DNA of 64,000 bases from JAQWBS01 sp047975765 (GTDB taxonomy: Bacteria; Pseudomonadota; Alphaproteobacteria; RF32; CAG-239), in assembly GCA_047975765.1 (NCBI GenBank), contig JBKEEF010000012.1:186001-250000 (forward strand), read 5' to 3'. The notes below the pieces were generated by a model. The model did not search any database. It was not told the origin of the DNA and was given only the letters and a program-made list of their open reading frames with translations. The position numbers and the translations under genes were made by a program. Shown here piece by piece: positions 9,375-17,571 of the stretch (positions are counted from its first letter, which is position 1; the number at the start of each line of letters is the position of its first letter).

Positions 9375-9829
9375 ATGAAAAATTTATTTTTTATTTCTTT
9401 AACAATTGTTACTGTTCTTTCTTTAGTTTCTTGTTCTTCAGTATCTAAAAATAAAACTTTGGTAACTGAATTGAGCTATCCTTATTATGAATCTGTTGTT
9501 TTTGTTTATGAGGATGGAACGATGTTATCTTATGTAATAGAACATAAAGAAGCTGCAATATGTAAAAAAGAGCTGAAACAACAAGTTTCGAATTTCCCTG
9601 TTGGAGATAAGAAATTGAATGGGACAATTATGCATTCTCGGAAGAAATGATCTTTCTTGATGAATATGTTGCTCTGTCAAATGATAGTATTTCTACAAAA
9701 TTGTGCGAAAGTGAAAACGAAATTCCTCGTATCAAAAAAGTTTTTGATATCTCAAAGCAGGGTAATCAAGTTAAATTGAAGTTTTTACTTTCAAACGGAC
9801 TTATCGTTAAAGAAGTAAAAGATTTATAA
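9375..9829 (+). pseudogene. Small lipoprotein gene interrupted by a frameshift
   Basis: The first part (ATG at 9375) codes for a lipoprotein signal with lipobox LSLVSC, then a short domain (YPYYESVVFVYEDGTMLSY), and stops at 9648-9650 after the out-of-frame tail GTIMHSRKK. The second part (to 9829) continues in another frame with EEMIFLDEYVALSND and ends VKEVKDL. Adding one base near the GGG at 9621-9623 joins them as KLNG-DNYAFSEEMIFLDEY, giving one protein of about 151 aa. I infer a single gene with a 1-nt deletion (or sequence error). No family was recognised. It lies 99 nt after the adhesin, which has the same kind of lesion. Confidence 0.6.
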
Positions 9830-9837
9830 TTTAAGAC

Positions 9838-9867
9838 AAACCGTTCTATCTTTAGATAGAACGGTTT
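9838..9867. terminator. Bidirectional terminator between convergent genes
   Basis: Perfect 13-bp inverted repeat AAACCGTTCTATC / GATAGAACGGTTT with loop TTTA, flanked by A- and T-rich sequence on both sides. It lies between the lipoprotein gene (+) and rlmH (-) and could stop transcripts from both. Confidence 0.85.
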
Positions 9868-9869
9868 AT

Positions 9870-10310
9870 TTATTCTCGATGATAAGGATGTCCTGCAATA
9901 ATAGTTTGTGCACGATAAATTTGTTCGCACAAAACAGCACGCATCAACATATGAGGAAATGTGAGCTTTCCAAAAGACAAAAGAAAATCTGCTTTATCTC
10001 TTGTGCTTTGCAAATGACCATCAGCTCCACCAATCAGAAAACAGATTTCAGGTGTTCCACTCACCTGCCATTTTTCAATCTTTCGGGCAAACTCTTGGCT
10101 ACCAATATTTTCACCACGTTCATCTAACACAATAACTTTAGCACCACTTGGAATTGAGTTTTGCAAGAACTTTGCCTCAATTTCTTGTGTAGCATTGTCC
10201 AATTCTTTAATTTCCAAGTTCCAATTAAGACGTTTTTTATATTCAGCAATAATCTCCGCTTCGGGAGAGTTTTTTCCAATTTTTCCAATAGCTAAAACTG
10301 TAACTTTCAT
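9870..10310 (-). CDS. rlmH: 23S rRNA (pseudouridine1915-N3)-methyltransferase
   Basis: SPOUT-class methyltransferase that modifies pseudouridine 1915 in helix 69 of 23S rRNA on the 70S ribosome. I take the ATG at 10310 (MKVTVLAIGKIGK) as start, giving 146 aa, close to the usual 155; an upstream GTG would add only VRKK. Hallmarks are the SAM-binding knot CFLIGGADGHLQS near residue 93 and the C-terminal MLMRAVLCEQIYRAQTIIAG with the invariant ending HPYHRE. It follows rsfS, as in many bacteria, but here a terminator lies in the 46-nt gap between the two genes. Confidence 0.96.
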   Translation of the reverse strand: MKVTVLAIGKIGKNSPEAEIIAEYKKRLNWNLEIKELDNATQEIEAKFLQNSIPSGAKVIVLDERGENIGSQEFARKIEKWQVSGTPEICFLIGGADGHLQSTRDKADFLLSFGKLTFPHMLMRAVLCEQIYRAQTIIAGHPYHRE

Positions 10311-10322
10311 CTTTTTTCTCAC

Positions 10323-10348
10323 AAAAAAACAGGCGGAAATTTCCGCCT
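10323..10348 (-). terminator. Terminator between rsfS and rlmH
   Basis: Read on the minus strand: perfect palindrome AGGCGGAAATTTCCGCCT followed by GTTTTTTTG. The U-tract ends only about 12 nt before the rlmH ATG, so the hairpin sits directly upstream of the rlmH ribosome-binding region. Confidence 0.85.
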
Positions 10349-10356
10349 ATTCATTC

Positions 10357-10749
10357 TTATTTATTCTCATCTGTTGGTTTTGCAGTCAAAAGGGATTTCC
10401 ACATTTTTTCCAAATTATAGAATTCTCTCACTTCTGGTTTGAATATATGTACAATCACATCAAAAGCATCAATCAACACCCAATCAGCATTTGCCTTACC
10501 TTCGACATCAGATTTGAAACCTTGCTTTTTGAGAGCTTCGTAAACATATTCAGAAAGCGCTGAAACGTGTCTTTGAGATGTACCACTTGCAATGACCATA
10601 AAATTAGTGATAGAAGTTTTTCCTCTCAAATCAAGAACTTCAATGTCTTCTGCTTTGTTATCATCCAACGTTTTTTGAACGATTTCTAAAATTTTCTCAT
10701 CTGCTGCTTCTACAATTTGATTTTTTTTCGCAGTTGCTGTTTTTGCCAA
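10357..10749 (-). CDS. rsfS: Ribosomal silencing factor RsfS
   Basis: 130 aa. Binds L14 (uL14) on the 50S subunit and blocks 30S joining during starvation; also assists 50S maturation. The central conserved block is visible: DIEVLDLRGKTSITNFMVIA near residues 35-54, SGTSQRHVSALSEYV near 55-69, and the end WVLIDAFDVIVHIF / REFYNLEKMW. A short basic N-terminal extension (MAKTATAKKNQ) precedes the domain. It lies 20 nt after obgE in the same direction and is followed by a terminator, so it appears to be the last gene of the rplU-rpmA-obgE-rsfS transcript. Confidence 0.95.
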   Translation of the reverse strand: MAKTATAKKNQIVEAADEKILEIVQKTLDDNKAEDIEVLDLRGKTSITNFMVIASGTSQRHVSALSEYVYEALKKQGFKSDVEGKANADWVLIDAFDVIVHIFKPEVREFYNLEKMWKSLLTAKPTDENK

Positions 10750-10769
10750 TTTATTAACTCCTTAAATTC

Positions 10770-11825
10770 TTATACTGGTGACCAAGTTGGAGCAATTTCT
10801 TGCGTTTCAACTTTATCTTCTTTTTCTTTTCTTCTATTTTCTTTGGTGATGTATTTGTTCAACTCATATAAACAATCGATCACACCTTTTTTAGCAACAG
10901 CAGAAATAGCAAAAACTTTTTTCCCAGTTGCTTTTTCAAGTTTTTTAACTTTTTTCTTAATTTCGTCTTCTGGAAGAGAATCGCATTTGTTCAATGCAAT
11001 TACTTCAGGTTTTGCAGCCAAGCTATCATCATAAATTTCTAACTCATTGCGAATCATTTTGTAGTCACCAACAATATCTTCTGAGTTGATGTCAATCACA
11101 TGAAGAAGTGCATAGCAACGTTCAATGTGCTTCAAAAACTTGTCACCAAGACCAACACCTTCACTTGCACCTTCAATCAGACCAGGAATATCTGCAATGA
11201 CCATTTCATAGTTATCAACAAACGCAATTCCCAAGTGTGGGTGAAGTGTTGTGAAAGGATAATCAGCAATTTTAGGTCTTGCTCTCGTTACAGATGTTAG
11301 AAAAGTTGATTTTCCTGCATTTGGTTTACCAAGCAAACCAATGTCAGCAATCATTTTCAATCTAAGCCAAACCCACATTTCTTGACCAGGCCAACCTGGC
11401 TCTGCATAACGAGGAGCTTGGTTCGTAGAACTCTTAAATTGAGCATTTCCACGACCACCATCACCGCCTTTAGCAATCATAAATGTTTGACCAGGCTCAA
11501 TCATATCAACAATGACTGTTTCTTTATCATCCGCCAAAACTTCAGTTCCGACAGGAACTTTTATGATGATGTCTTCACCTTTAGGACCAGCCATATCAGA
11601 GCCCATACCCCCAGAACCGCGAGGTGCTTTGAAATGTTGGTGGTATCTGAAGTCGATGAGTGTATTTAAATTTTCAACGGCTTCAATATATACTGTACCA
11701 CCTTTTCCGCCGTCACCGCCGTTAGGTCCACCAAATTCAATATACTTCTCACGACGGAAGGAAACACAGCCTTGTCCGCCAGCACCTGAACTTATATATA
11801 TTTTAACTTGATCTAAAAATTTCAT
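10770..11825 (-). CDS. obgE: GTPase ObgE/CgtA
   Basis: 351 aa Obg-family GTPase for 50S assembly and stress/cell-cycle control. The N-terminal Gly-rich Obg fold is seen at residues 1-158 (FGGPNGGDGGKGGTVYIEA, KGGDGGRGNAQFKSSTNQAP). The G domain has G1 GKPNAGKST near 166, G3 DIPGLIEGASEGVGLG near 213, G4 NKCD and G5 ISA. The tail is short and charged (KENRRKEKEDKVETQE). The position after rpmA is the classic rplU-rpmA-obgE order. The gap to rpmA is 65 nt with no clear terminator. Confidence 0.97.
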   Translation of the reverse strand: MKFLDQVKIYISSGAGGQGCVSFRREKYIEFGGPNGGDGGKGGTVYIEAVENLNTLIDFRYHQHFKAPRGSGGMGSDMAGPKGEDIIIKVPVGTEVLADDKETVIVDMIEPGQTFMIAKGGDGGRGNAQFKSSTNQAPRYAEPGWPGQEMWVWLRLKMIADIGLLGKPNAGKSTFLTSVTRARPKIADYPFTTLHPHLGIAFVDNYEMVIADIPGLIEGASEGVGLGDKFLKHIERCYALLHVIDINSEDIVGDYKMIRNELEIYDDSLAAKPEVIALNKCDSLPEDEIKKKVKKLEKATGKKVFAISAVAKKGVIDCLYELNKYITKENRRKEKEDKVETQEIAPTWSPV

Positions 11826-11890
11826 AACACTTCCTAAAAAATAAAGGGGATGACCAACTCACCCCCTCCACCTTATGATTTTTGGAAAAC

Positions 11891-12142
11891 TTATTCTGCT
11901 ACTACAGAAACTGTTGTTTTTCCTTGAGCTTTTTTGAAAGCAACTTTACCTTCAGCAACAGCGAAAATTGTATGGTCACGACCCATACCAACGTTGTTAC
12001 CTGGGTGAACTTTCGTTCCTCTTTGACGGATAATGATGTTGCCAGGGATAACTGCTTCACCACCAAATTTTTTCACACCCAAACGACGACCTTCAGAGTC
12101 ACGTCCATTTGATGAACTACCGCCAGATTTCTTATGTGCCAT
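11891..12142 (-). CDS. rpmA: 50S ribosomal protein L27 (bL27)
   Basis: 83 aa, normal length. Starts MAHKKSGGSSSNGRDSEGRR with the N-terminal tail that reaches the peptidyl-transferase centre; no Firmicutes-type cleavable pre-sequence is present. The body contains VIPGNIIIRQRGTKVHPGNN. The ATG is preceded by GGAGAT. It lies 18 nt after rplU in the same transcript. Confidence 0.98.
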   Translation of the reverse strand: MAHKKSGGSSSNGRDSEGRRLGVKKFGGEAVIPGNIIIRQRGTKVHPGNNVGMGRDHTIFAVAEGKVAFKKAQGKTTVSVVAE

Positions 12143-12160
12143 AGTATTATCTCCTAAATC

Positions 12161-12508
12161 TTATTCAGCACTAGCTTCTGCTTTAGCAGCTTTAGCTTTT
12201 GCAGGTTTAGCACCAGCAATGTCTGTAATTTTTACTAATGTAATGTTTTGTCTGTGACCGTTTTTACGACGATAGTTTTGTCTTCTCTTCTTCTTGAAAA
12301 CGATTACTTTTTCATCTTTTGCTTGTTTCAATACAGTTGCTGAAACTGATGCGCCAGAAACCAATGGAGTTCCAATTTTATCGCCCAAAGCCAAAACTTC
12401 GTTAAAAACGATCGTTGAACCTTCTTCACCAGCAAGTTTTTCAACTTTAACTACATCGCCTGCTGCAACTTTATACTGTTTTCCGCCTGTTTTAATTACT
12501 GCGTACAT
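12161..12508 (-). CDS. rplU: 50S ribosomal protein L21 (bL21)
   Basis: The start is the ATG at 12508 (MYAVIKTGGKQYKVAAGDVV), giving 115 aa; the longer open frame upstream has no conserved residues and would include the promoter. The conserved KKRRQNYRRKNGHRQNITLV segment binds 23S rRNA. The C-terminus carries an Ala/Lys/Pro tail (AGAKPAKAKAAKAEASAE) beyond the domain, as in many alphaproteobacteria. It is the first gene of the ribosome-assembly transcript, with a sigma70-type promoter about 50 nt upstream. Confidence 0.97.
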   Translation of the reverse strand: MYAVIKTGGKQYKVAAGDVVKVEKLAGEEGSTIVFNEVLALGDKIGTPLVSGASVSATVLKQAKDEKVIVFKKKRRQNYRRKNGHRQNITLVKITDIAGAKPAKAKAAKAEASAE

Positions 12509-12558
12509 ATCTAAATCACCTAATTTTTGATTATTTTTAAACACAAAATGTTGATTGC

Positions 12559-12586
12559 AATATACAGAAGTTTTTTTAGGTGTCAA
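12559..12586 (-). promoter_or_regulatory. Sigma70-type promoter of the rplU-rpmA-obgE-rsfS transcript
   Basis: On the minus strand: TTGACA (12586-12581), 16-nt spacer, TATATT (12564-12559). It lies 50 nt before the rplU ATG, leaving a leader of roughly 45 nt. The -35 is a perfect match to consensus and the -10 matches 5 of 6 positions. Confidence 0.7.
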
Positions 12587-12620
12587 CAAGAATCTATAAG
12601 ATTTTGTTATTCTTTTTAAA

Positions 12621-13085
12621 TTATTTTCGATTCAAAGCACGATAAAGTTCAGGCTTCATAAATTTTCCTTGCCATACCCCAAGTTTGTTTTCCTTCGCAT
12701 ATTCTTGTGCAGCGACATATTCCTTGTCTTTGCTACGATACAAGACTGCCCAACCTTGGCGAAGCATCTCTAAATTGACATTCACATCACCAACAAAACA
12801 TTCACTTAAGTATCTCTTATATATATCTCTTTTAATCTTGTGGCAGTCTAGATTCTTTTTCCCAATGATCTTAATTAAAGCCTTCTTGGCTTTTTGCCCA
12901 CAATCGTATTCCTTTCCCTCGGTATCATAACAAATTTGTTTATATTCTGGAGCATCTAATCCAACGAGTCTTATTTCTTCATTTTTACTTAAAAAGAAGC
13001 TATCACCATCTAAAATTCTAGGTTTAGCAAAAGCATGAGAAATGAATAAAAAATTTATAGCTACAAAAATTATGATACGTTTCAT
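12621..13085 (-). CDS. Secreted thermonuclease-family (SNase-like) nuclease
   Basis: From the ATG at 13085 the protein is 154 aa with a signal peptide (MKRIIIFVAINFLFISHAFA). The staphylococcal-nuclease fold is visible: ILDGDSFFLSKNEEIRLVGL with the Asp/Arg catalytic pair, DAPEYKQIC, then DIYKRYLSECFVGDVNVNLE and the end GWAVLYRSKDKEY / YAKENKLGVWQGKF. Expected activity is Ca-dependent phosphodiester cleavage of DNA/RNA in the periplasm or outside; that is family knowledge. It is divergent from the lipoprotein gene at 13260 and appears monocistronic. Confidence 0.85.
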   Translation of the reverse strand: MKRIIIFVAINFLFISHAFAKPRILDGDSFFLSKNEEIRLVGLDAPEYKQICYDTEGKEYDCGQKAKKALIKIIGKKNLDCHKIKRDIYKRYLSECFVGDVNVNLEMLRQGWAVLYRSKDKEYVAAQEYAKENKLGVWQGKFMKPELYRALNRK

Positions 13086-13259
13086 GGTTTTATCTTCAAA
13101 AAAGAGCATGTTTTTATAAAAAAGTAACTTAAGTTTAATAGTTTGAGGTTAAAATGTCTTAAAAATCGTCGCTATATGAACAAAAAACTTTGTTATTTTT
13201 AGAAGTTTGAATTATAGTTACATAAATTGCAATTTATTCATAATTGAAGGTATAAAATA

Positions 13260-14069
13260 GTGTCTGATAAAAAAACAAAATTTCTTATCCTAGGTCTGGC
13301 AACTTTGTTGGTAACAGGGTGTTATTTTAGCGAAAGCAGAGATGCGCAAATTGAAAGCATGCGACTCAAAATGCCAACTTCAGTTGTTGTCTGCCGTGCA
13401 AAAGAATGTGCTCCTTCTAAACTTTCAATGTCTGGCGAATATATCTTTAATAGCCTTACACATCTACTCACAAATAATAACCGTCAAAAAGCTTTGATTT
13501 GTGAAGCAAATGCTGCTAATCGCGTTTGTACAGAAAACTTTATCACTCTTCCTATTAGGGTGGGTATTACACCTGCTTATATGTATATCGATTCTGTTAA
13601 AATTACCGATGTATCCATTGTAAAAGGCTCTCCACAAATTAATTTAGTTCTTAATTATAACGTAACCTATAATGGTCAGACACCTGAATGCTCTGCCTCT
13701 AGAACACTTCTCTATGTGAAAAACTCAGACAATATCATTATGGAAGATGGCGGATATAGCTGTAAGATGACAACAATTGGTTCAACGACTGTCAAAACTT
13801 TATTTATGGTTGATTATATTGACCTTGACTATGGCTATATTGGTGGTTTCTATTCTGTTGGTCTTTCAGGACCTGCTAATGGTGGTGGCACGGGTTATAT
13901 GCTCATTAGACTTCCAAAAGATTCTTTACCTCTTGCACCAAATTTGGCAACTAAAGCAAAGCCAACAACAAAATCAAGAATGAACAGCATTATGAATAAT
14001 GGAAGCAATGGAACAAACAATGCTCCGACAGAAGCCAATGGTGTTCAAATCTTCCCTATTAAAAAATAG
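13260..14069 (+). CDS. Putative lipoprotein of unknown function
   Basis: Starts at GTG (13260) with GAAGG 10 nt upstream. The N-terminus VSDKKTKFLILGLATLLVTGC is a lipoprotein signal with lipobox LVTGC. The 248-residue mature part has several Cys (CRAKECAPS, ICEANAANRVC, PECSA, GYSCK) that could form disulfides, beta-rich segments, and an Asn/Ser-rich low-complexity tail (SRMNSIMNNGSNGTNNA). No known family was recognised. It is monocistronic, with a strong terminator behind it. Periplasmic or outer-membrane location is inferred from the signal. Confidence 0.7.
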   Translation: MSDKKTKFLILGLATLLVTGCYFSESRDAQIESMRLKMPTSVVVCRAKECAPSKLSMSGEYIFNSLTHLLTNNNRQKALICEANAANRVCTENFITLPIRVGITPAYMYIDSVKITDVSIVKGSPQINLVLNYNVTYNGQTPECSASRTLLYVKNSDNIIMEDGGYSCKMTTIGSTTVKTLFMVDYIDLDYGYIGGFYSVGLSGPANGGGTGYMLIRLPKDSLPLAPNLATKAKPTTKSRMNSIMNNGSNGTNNAPTEANGVQIFPIKK

Positions 14070-14086
14070 GTCGATTATTCACTTTC

Positions 14087-14117
14087 AAAAAAGCTCTGAT
14101 TTCTCAGAGCTTTTTTT
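14087..14117. terminator. Terminator between convergent lipoprotein and acidic-protein genes
   Basis: Stem AGCTCTGA/TCAGAGCT with a TTTC loop, preceded by six As and followed by seven Ts, so it can work in both directions. It lies between the stops of the genes ending at 14069 (+) and 14124 (-). Confidence 0.88.
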
Positions 14118-14123
14118 GTTATG

Positions 14124-16121
14124 TTATCTTCCATAAGAAAAATATTGCGGGGTTTCATAAAGTACAACAGACTTAATATTTCTAAATTCAAAAATCTTTC
14201 TGCCATAAACAATTTTTCCGCTTTCAGAAGGCATTCTTCCGTTTCGTGACTGATATGTCATTAAATCACGAATGCTCATTGTAACATCATTGTCAAAGGT
14301 AATATTCCAACCATATGTCGTGATTCCAGAATTGATTTGAATTGAATTTTTCTCATCATCTCCAATGAACGTTTTTTCATTATCTTGAGAAGAAAGTTCA
14401 TAGAAATTATCAATCTCAACCTTAACCTCATTTATAATTTTTTCTTTTTGTGCTAAAACATTCTCAGACTTATGCAAAGGAAGAACAATATTCTTTAAAT
14501 TTGAGAAATAAAGAATTGATCCTTTAGGGCCCACCAACATTCCAGAAACTGGTTTTTCAAAGATTAATTTTTGACCATAGAAACCAACTAAAGCAACATT
14601 TATAAAATCATTAATAATCAAACCTGTATCATCATCAACAGGTCCTGCAATGAATTTTCCTTTGAGCATTCCAAAATCATCTGTTTTAGGAAGAATATTA
14701 TATTCTTCTTCATCAAAGAACCCTATTCTTTCTTGACCATTTTTAAGAAGCTTTGCTATTCTGATTGAGTTTTTCACCAAAGGAAAAACATTTTCATCTC
14801 GCTCAGAAAGAGAAGTCATTTTTCTATCTAAAACAACCAATGTCCACTGAGAAAGCTCATTTATAGAATCTGCAATAGCAATTGTATCTTTATTTCTTAT
14901 CGCATAGAAAACAGAGATTCCATCAGAATTTGAGACAACTTTTGCTGCTTCAATTTCTTTCTCATAAGATTGAATAGATAAAGATTGTGTTTCAAACTTA
15001 ATATCATCAGTTATCACAATCTTATTTGCATCTACTTTTGATGATACAATAACATCACGAATCTCTTCATCTTCTGCTTTTGGCTCTTCTTTTTTCTCAT
15101 CTTCCATAAACAGTTCAGCAACAGGTACTGCTGTTGCAATAACTTCTGGAATAACATCTTCAAGAACTACATAATTTTCTTCTTCTGGAGCAGATAAAGC
15201 TTCCGAAACAACTTCATCAGAACTTTCTAAAACAGGTTCAGCAGGAGTTTCATAAAAATCTTCTATAATTGTCTCAATTTCATCAGGAGCAGGTTCTTCT
15301 ATAATAGTTTCTTCAACAGGTTCAGGCTCAGCATCAACATAATCTACATCAATAACTTCGGCATCAGTTTCTGGAAGTGGAACATCTTCAACTTGTGCAA
15401 TATTTTCTTCAGAAGGCGATTCATTTTCGAGCTCTTCAACAGTTTCTTCTTCAAAGATACTAAACGCTTTATCACCAAGCAGTTCATCAATGTCTATTTC
15501 TTCAGTCGTTTCTATTTCCATATCACTCTCAGAAACAACCTCATCTCCTTCTGATGTATCATCCTTAATTTCTTCAATTTCAATATCATCAATTTTCAAA
15601 GTTTCAATTGATGTTTCTTTTTCCTCAATCTTTTCTTCAGCTGGAAATTCAACATATTCAAAATTTAGGTTTTCATCATTTGAACTTGCTTTATCATCAA
15701 CCAAATCAACAGAAGTAAACTCATCATCTTGTGAAAGAAGTTCATCAACATCAATTTCTTCAATCGCAGCGCTTGTCTCTTCTAGATTGGCAATATCATC
15801 TGGATGAATTTCCTCAATTTCTTCAGAACCACCCAACAAGTCATCTAGGTCAATTTCTACCTCTTCAACTTTCTTTTCCTGAGGTACATTTTCCTCTGGT
15901 GCTGAGATTTCTTCAAGAGGAAAATCTTCATCTGCCAGATTTATCTTTTCTTCTGTAGGTTCTTCACCTTCAGGAACTTCAACATACTCATATTCATACT
16001 CATATTCTCCGTCTGACTCTGGAAGTTCTTCACCTTCTGGGACCTCGACATATTCGTATTCATATTCATATTCTTCATCATTTTCAGTTTCGAGATTATT
16101 TTCTTCTTTTAAATCAACCAT
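14124..16121 (-). CDS. Large acidic low-complexity protein with a folded C-terminal region
   Basis: 665 aa, no signal peptide. Two near-identical tandem copies of EYEYEYEYVEVPEGEE open the protein (about residues 17-56). Residues 57 to about 385 are extremely Glu/Asp-rich and probably disordered. Within this region a short motif recurs three times: VEIDLDDLLG, EEIDVDELLS and EEIDIDELLG. The last 270 residues look folded and beta-rich (ISVFYAIRNKDTIAIADSIN, GWNITFDNDVTMSIRDLMTY). No family was recognised. Polar organisers of alphaproteobacteria also use acidic disordered regions, but there is no sequence match to name one. Upstream (46 nt) lies the EnvZ-like kinase gene in the same direction. 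Confidence 0.7.
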   Translation of the reverse strand: MVDLKEENNLETENDEEYEYEYEYVEVPEGEELPESDGEYEYEYEYVEVPEGEEPTEEKINLADEDFPLEEISAPEENVPQEKKVEEVEIDLDDLLGGSEEIEEIHPDDIANLEETSAAIEEIDVDELLSQDDEFTSVDLVDDKASSNDENLNFEYVEFPAEEKIEEKETSIETLKIDDIEIEEIKDDTSEGDEVVSESDMEIETTEEIDIDELLGDKAFSIFEEETVEELENESPSEENIAQVEDVPLPETDAEVIDVDYVDAEPEPVEETIIEEPAPDEIETIIEDFYETPAEPVLESSDEVVSEALSAPEEENYVVLEDVIPEVIATAVPVAELFMEDEKKEEPKAEDEEIRDVIVSSKVDANKIVITDDIKFETQSLSIQSYEKEIEAAKVVSNSDGISVFYAIRNKDTIAIADSINELSQWTLVVLDRKMTSLSERDENVFPLVKNSIRIAKLLKNGQERIGFFDEEEYNILPKTDDFGMLKGKFIAGPVDDDTGLIINDFINVALVGFYGQKLIFEKPVSGMLVGPKGSILYFSNLKNIVLPLHKSENVLAQKEKIINEVKVEIDNFYELSSQDNEKTFIGDDEKNSIQINSGITTYGWNITFDNDVTMSIRDLMTYQSRNGRMPSESGKIVYGRKIFEFRNIKSVVLYETPQYFSYGR

Positions 16122-16167
16122 TAAAAACTTTCCTTATGTATTGAAAAAATATTTTCGAATGTTGCTG

Positions 16168-17538
16168 CTATAAGGGAATCGAAATGAGTACCCTCAATCC
16201 TCCGAGCGGACTATCTTGAAGCTCAATTTTTCCACCATGAGAAGTTATCACATCTTTTGCAATTGAAAGTCCTAAACCGACTCCGCCTGTCTCTTTATTT
16301 CGAGAATCATCAATGCGATAGAAAGCCTTGAACACATCTTCTCTCTTGTCCGCAGGAATTCCTGGTCCGTCATCATCAATTTTGATTTCCATTTTACGGT
16401 TATTACTCTCTAAGCTCACAGAAACAGTGCTTCCATAGTTGAAAGCATTAGAGATAACATTTGTTAGGGCACGCTTAATAGATTGTTCTCTTCCTTGAAT
16501 TGCACTAACTTGATCATTTGTTGCATAACGAATCATCGCCTTAGTATTTCTAAATTTATTGATGATACTCAAAATCATTTCATTCACATCAATGAATGAT
16601 GCACTTTCACCTTCTTCACCACTCACGAAGGCAAGATAACCATCAAGCATTTTTTCCATTTCAGTAATGTCTTGCAAAAACTCTTCTTTATCTTTACTTT
16701 CAGCACCCAAAGCAAGCTGAAGTCTCATTCTTGTCAAAGGAGTTCTCAAATCATGTGACACACCTGCAAGCATATTTGTTCGTTCAGTCATCTGACGCTG
16801 AATTCTTTCTTTCATTTTAACAAAGGCAAACCCTGCTCTTCTAACTTCTGCAGAACCATAAGGTTTAAAGTCCTTATTATCTATTCCTTTACCGAAATCC
16901 TCTGCAGATTGTGCTAACTCGGCAATAGAACGAACCTGAATTCTCAAAAACAATGCAGCAACCACAAAAAGGAGCAAACCAGAACCAATCATCCAAGCCA
17001 CAAAACCAAAAGTGGATGTGCTGAAAACGTTCTTAGAAGATGTTGAAAATTTGTAAAGTCCACTTTCTTTGGAGTCAATAAAAACGGTTAAGTTATCTTC
17101 TCCAGCCATTGGCTTATCATTCAAATAAACATTTGTCATTGTATTTGGAAAAGTTTTTTGCAGTGACGTTTCCAAAAATCCAGTTACAATCTTACTGTTA
17201 TAATAACCCTTCAGAACAGCAATTTCTTTACTATCTGGGATATAATCAAAAATGATATCTAAATCTTTATTCGCATATTCCTTAATTTCAGGCAACATTT
17301 TTGGATTATGTTCATGGAGAGAGATTAAAATTGCCATATCACCTACCAAATTATCTGACAATCTCTTACCAATTTTCGACCAGTTGCTGTCGAAAAAAGC
17401 GTAAATAGAAATAACTTGAACAATCATCAAAGGAATGAAAATAAGGAGCATTGTTCTAAAGAAAAGCGTTTTTGGAAAAATTTTATATTTTATCCATCTC
17501 AAAAAATTTCCAACTCTGCTAGGTAATTTAATTCGCAT
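16168..17538 (-). CDS. EnvZ-like membrane sensor histidine kinase
   Basis: 456 aa. TM1 near residues 26-50 (TMLLIFIPLMIVQVISIYAF), a periplasmic sensor of about 125 residues, TM2 near 175-199, HAMP, then the HisKA box GVSHDLRTPLTRMR near 259 with the phospho-His, an N box NVISNAFNYG, and the ATP lid GVGLGLSIAKDVITSHGG. The H box has the HDLRTPLTR form of the EnvZ type. It pairs with the OmpR-like regulator located 33 nt upstream in the same direction. Stimulus and target genes cannot be read from sequence; an envelope-stress or osmolarity role is inference by family. Confidence 0.85.
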   Translation of the reverse strand: MRIKLPSRVGNFLRWIKYKIFPKTLFFRTMLLIFIPLMIVQVISIYAFFDSNWSKIGKRLSDNLVGDMAILISLHEHNPKMLPEIKEYANKDLDIIFDYIPDSKEIAVLKGYYNSKIVTGFLETSLQKTFPNTMTNVYLNDKPMAGEDNLTVFIDSKESGLYKFSTSSKNVFSTSTFGFVAWMIGSGLLLFVVAALFLRIQVRSIAELAQSAEDFGKGIDNKDFKPYGSAEVRRAGFAFVKMKERIQRQMTERTNMLAGVSHDLRTPLTRMRLQLALGAESKDKEEFLQDITEMEKMLDGYLAFVSGEEGESASFIDVNEMILSIINKFRNTKAMIRYATNDQVSAIQGREQSIKRALTNVISNAFNYGSTVSVSLESNNRKMEIKIDDDGPGIPADKREDVFKAFYRIDDSRNKETGGVGLGLSIAKDVITSHGGKIELQDSPLGGLRVLISIPL

Positions 17539-17571
17539 TATAGTACTCCTTTTTACATATTTTCCAGCTGA

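Noticed and set aside
10195..10563. 122-aa plus-strand ORF across rlmH and rsfS
   Set aside because: Runs through the terminator and two conserved genes on the other strand; a shadow.
15490..15958. Ser-rich plus-strand ORFs over the acidic protein gene
   Set aside because: They are the antisense image of Glu/Asp/Ile codons (TTC/ATC runs) and carry no independent coding signal.
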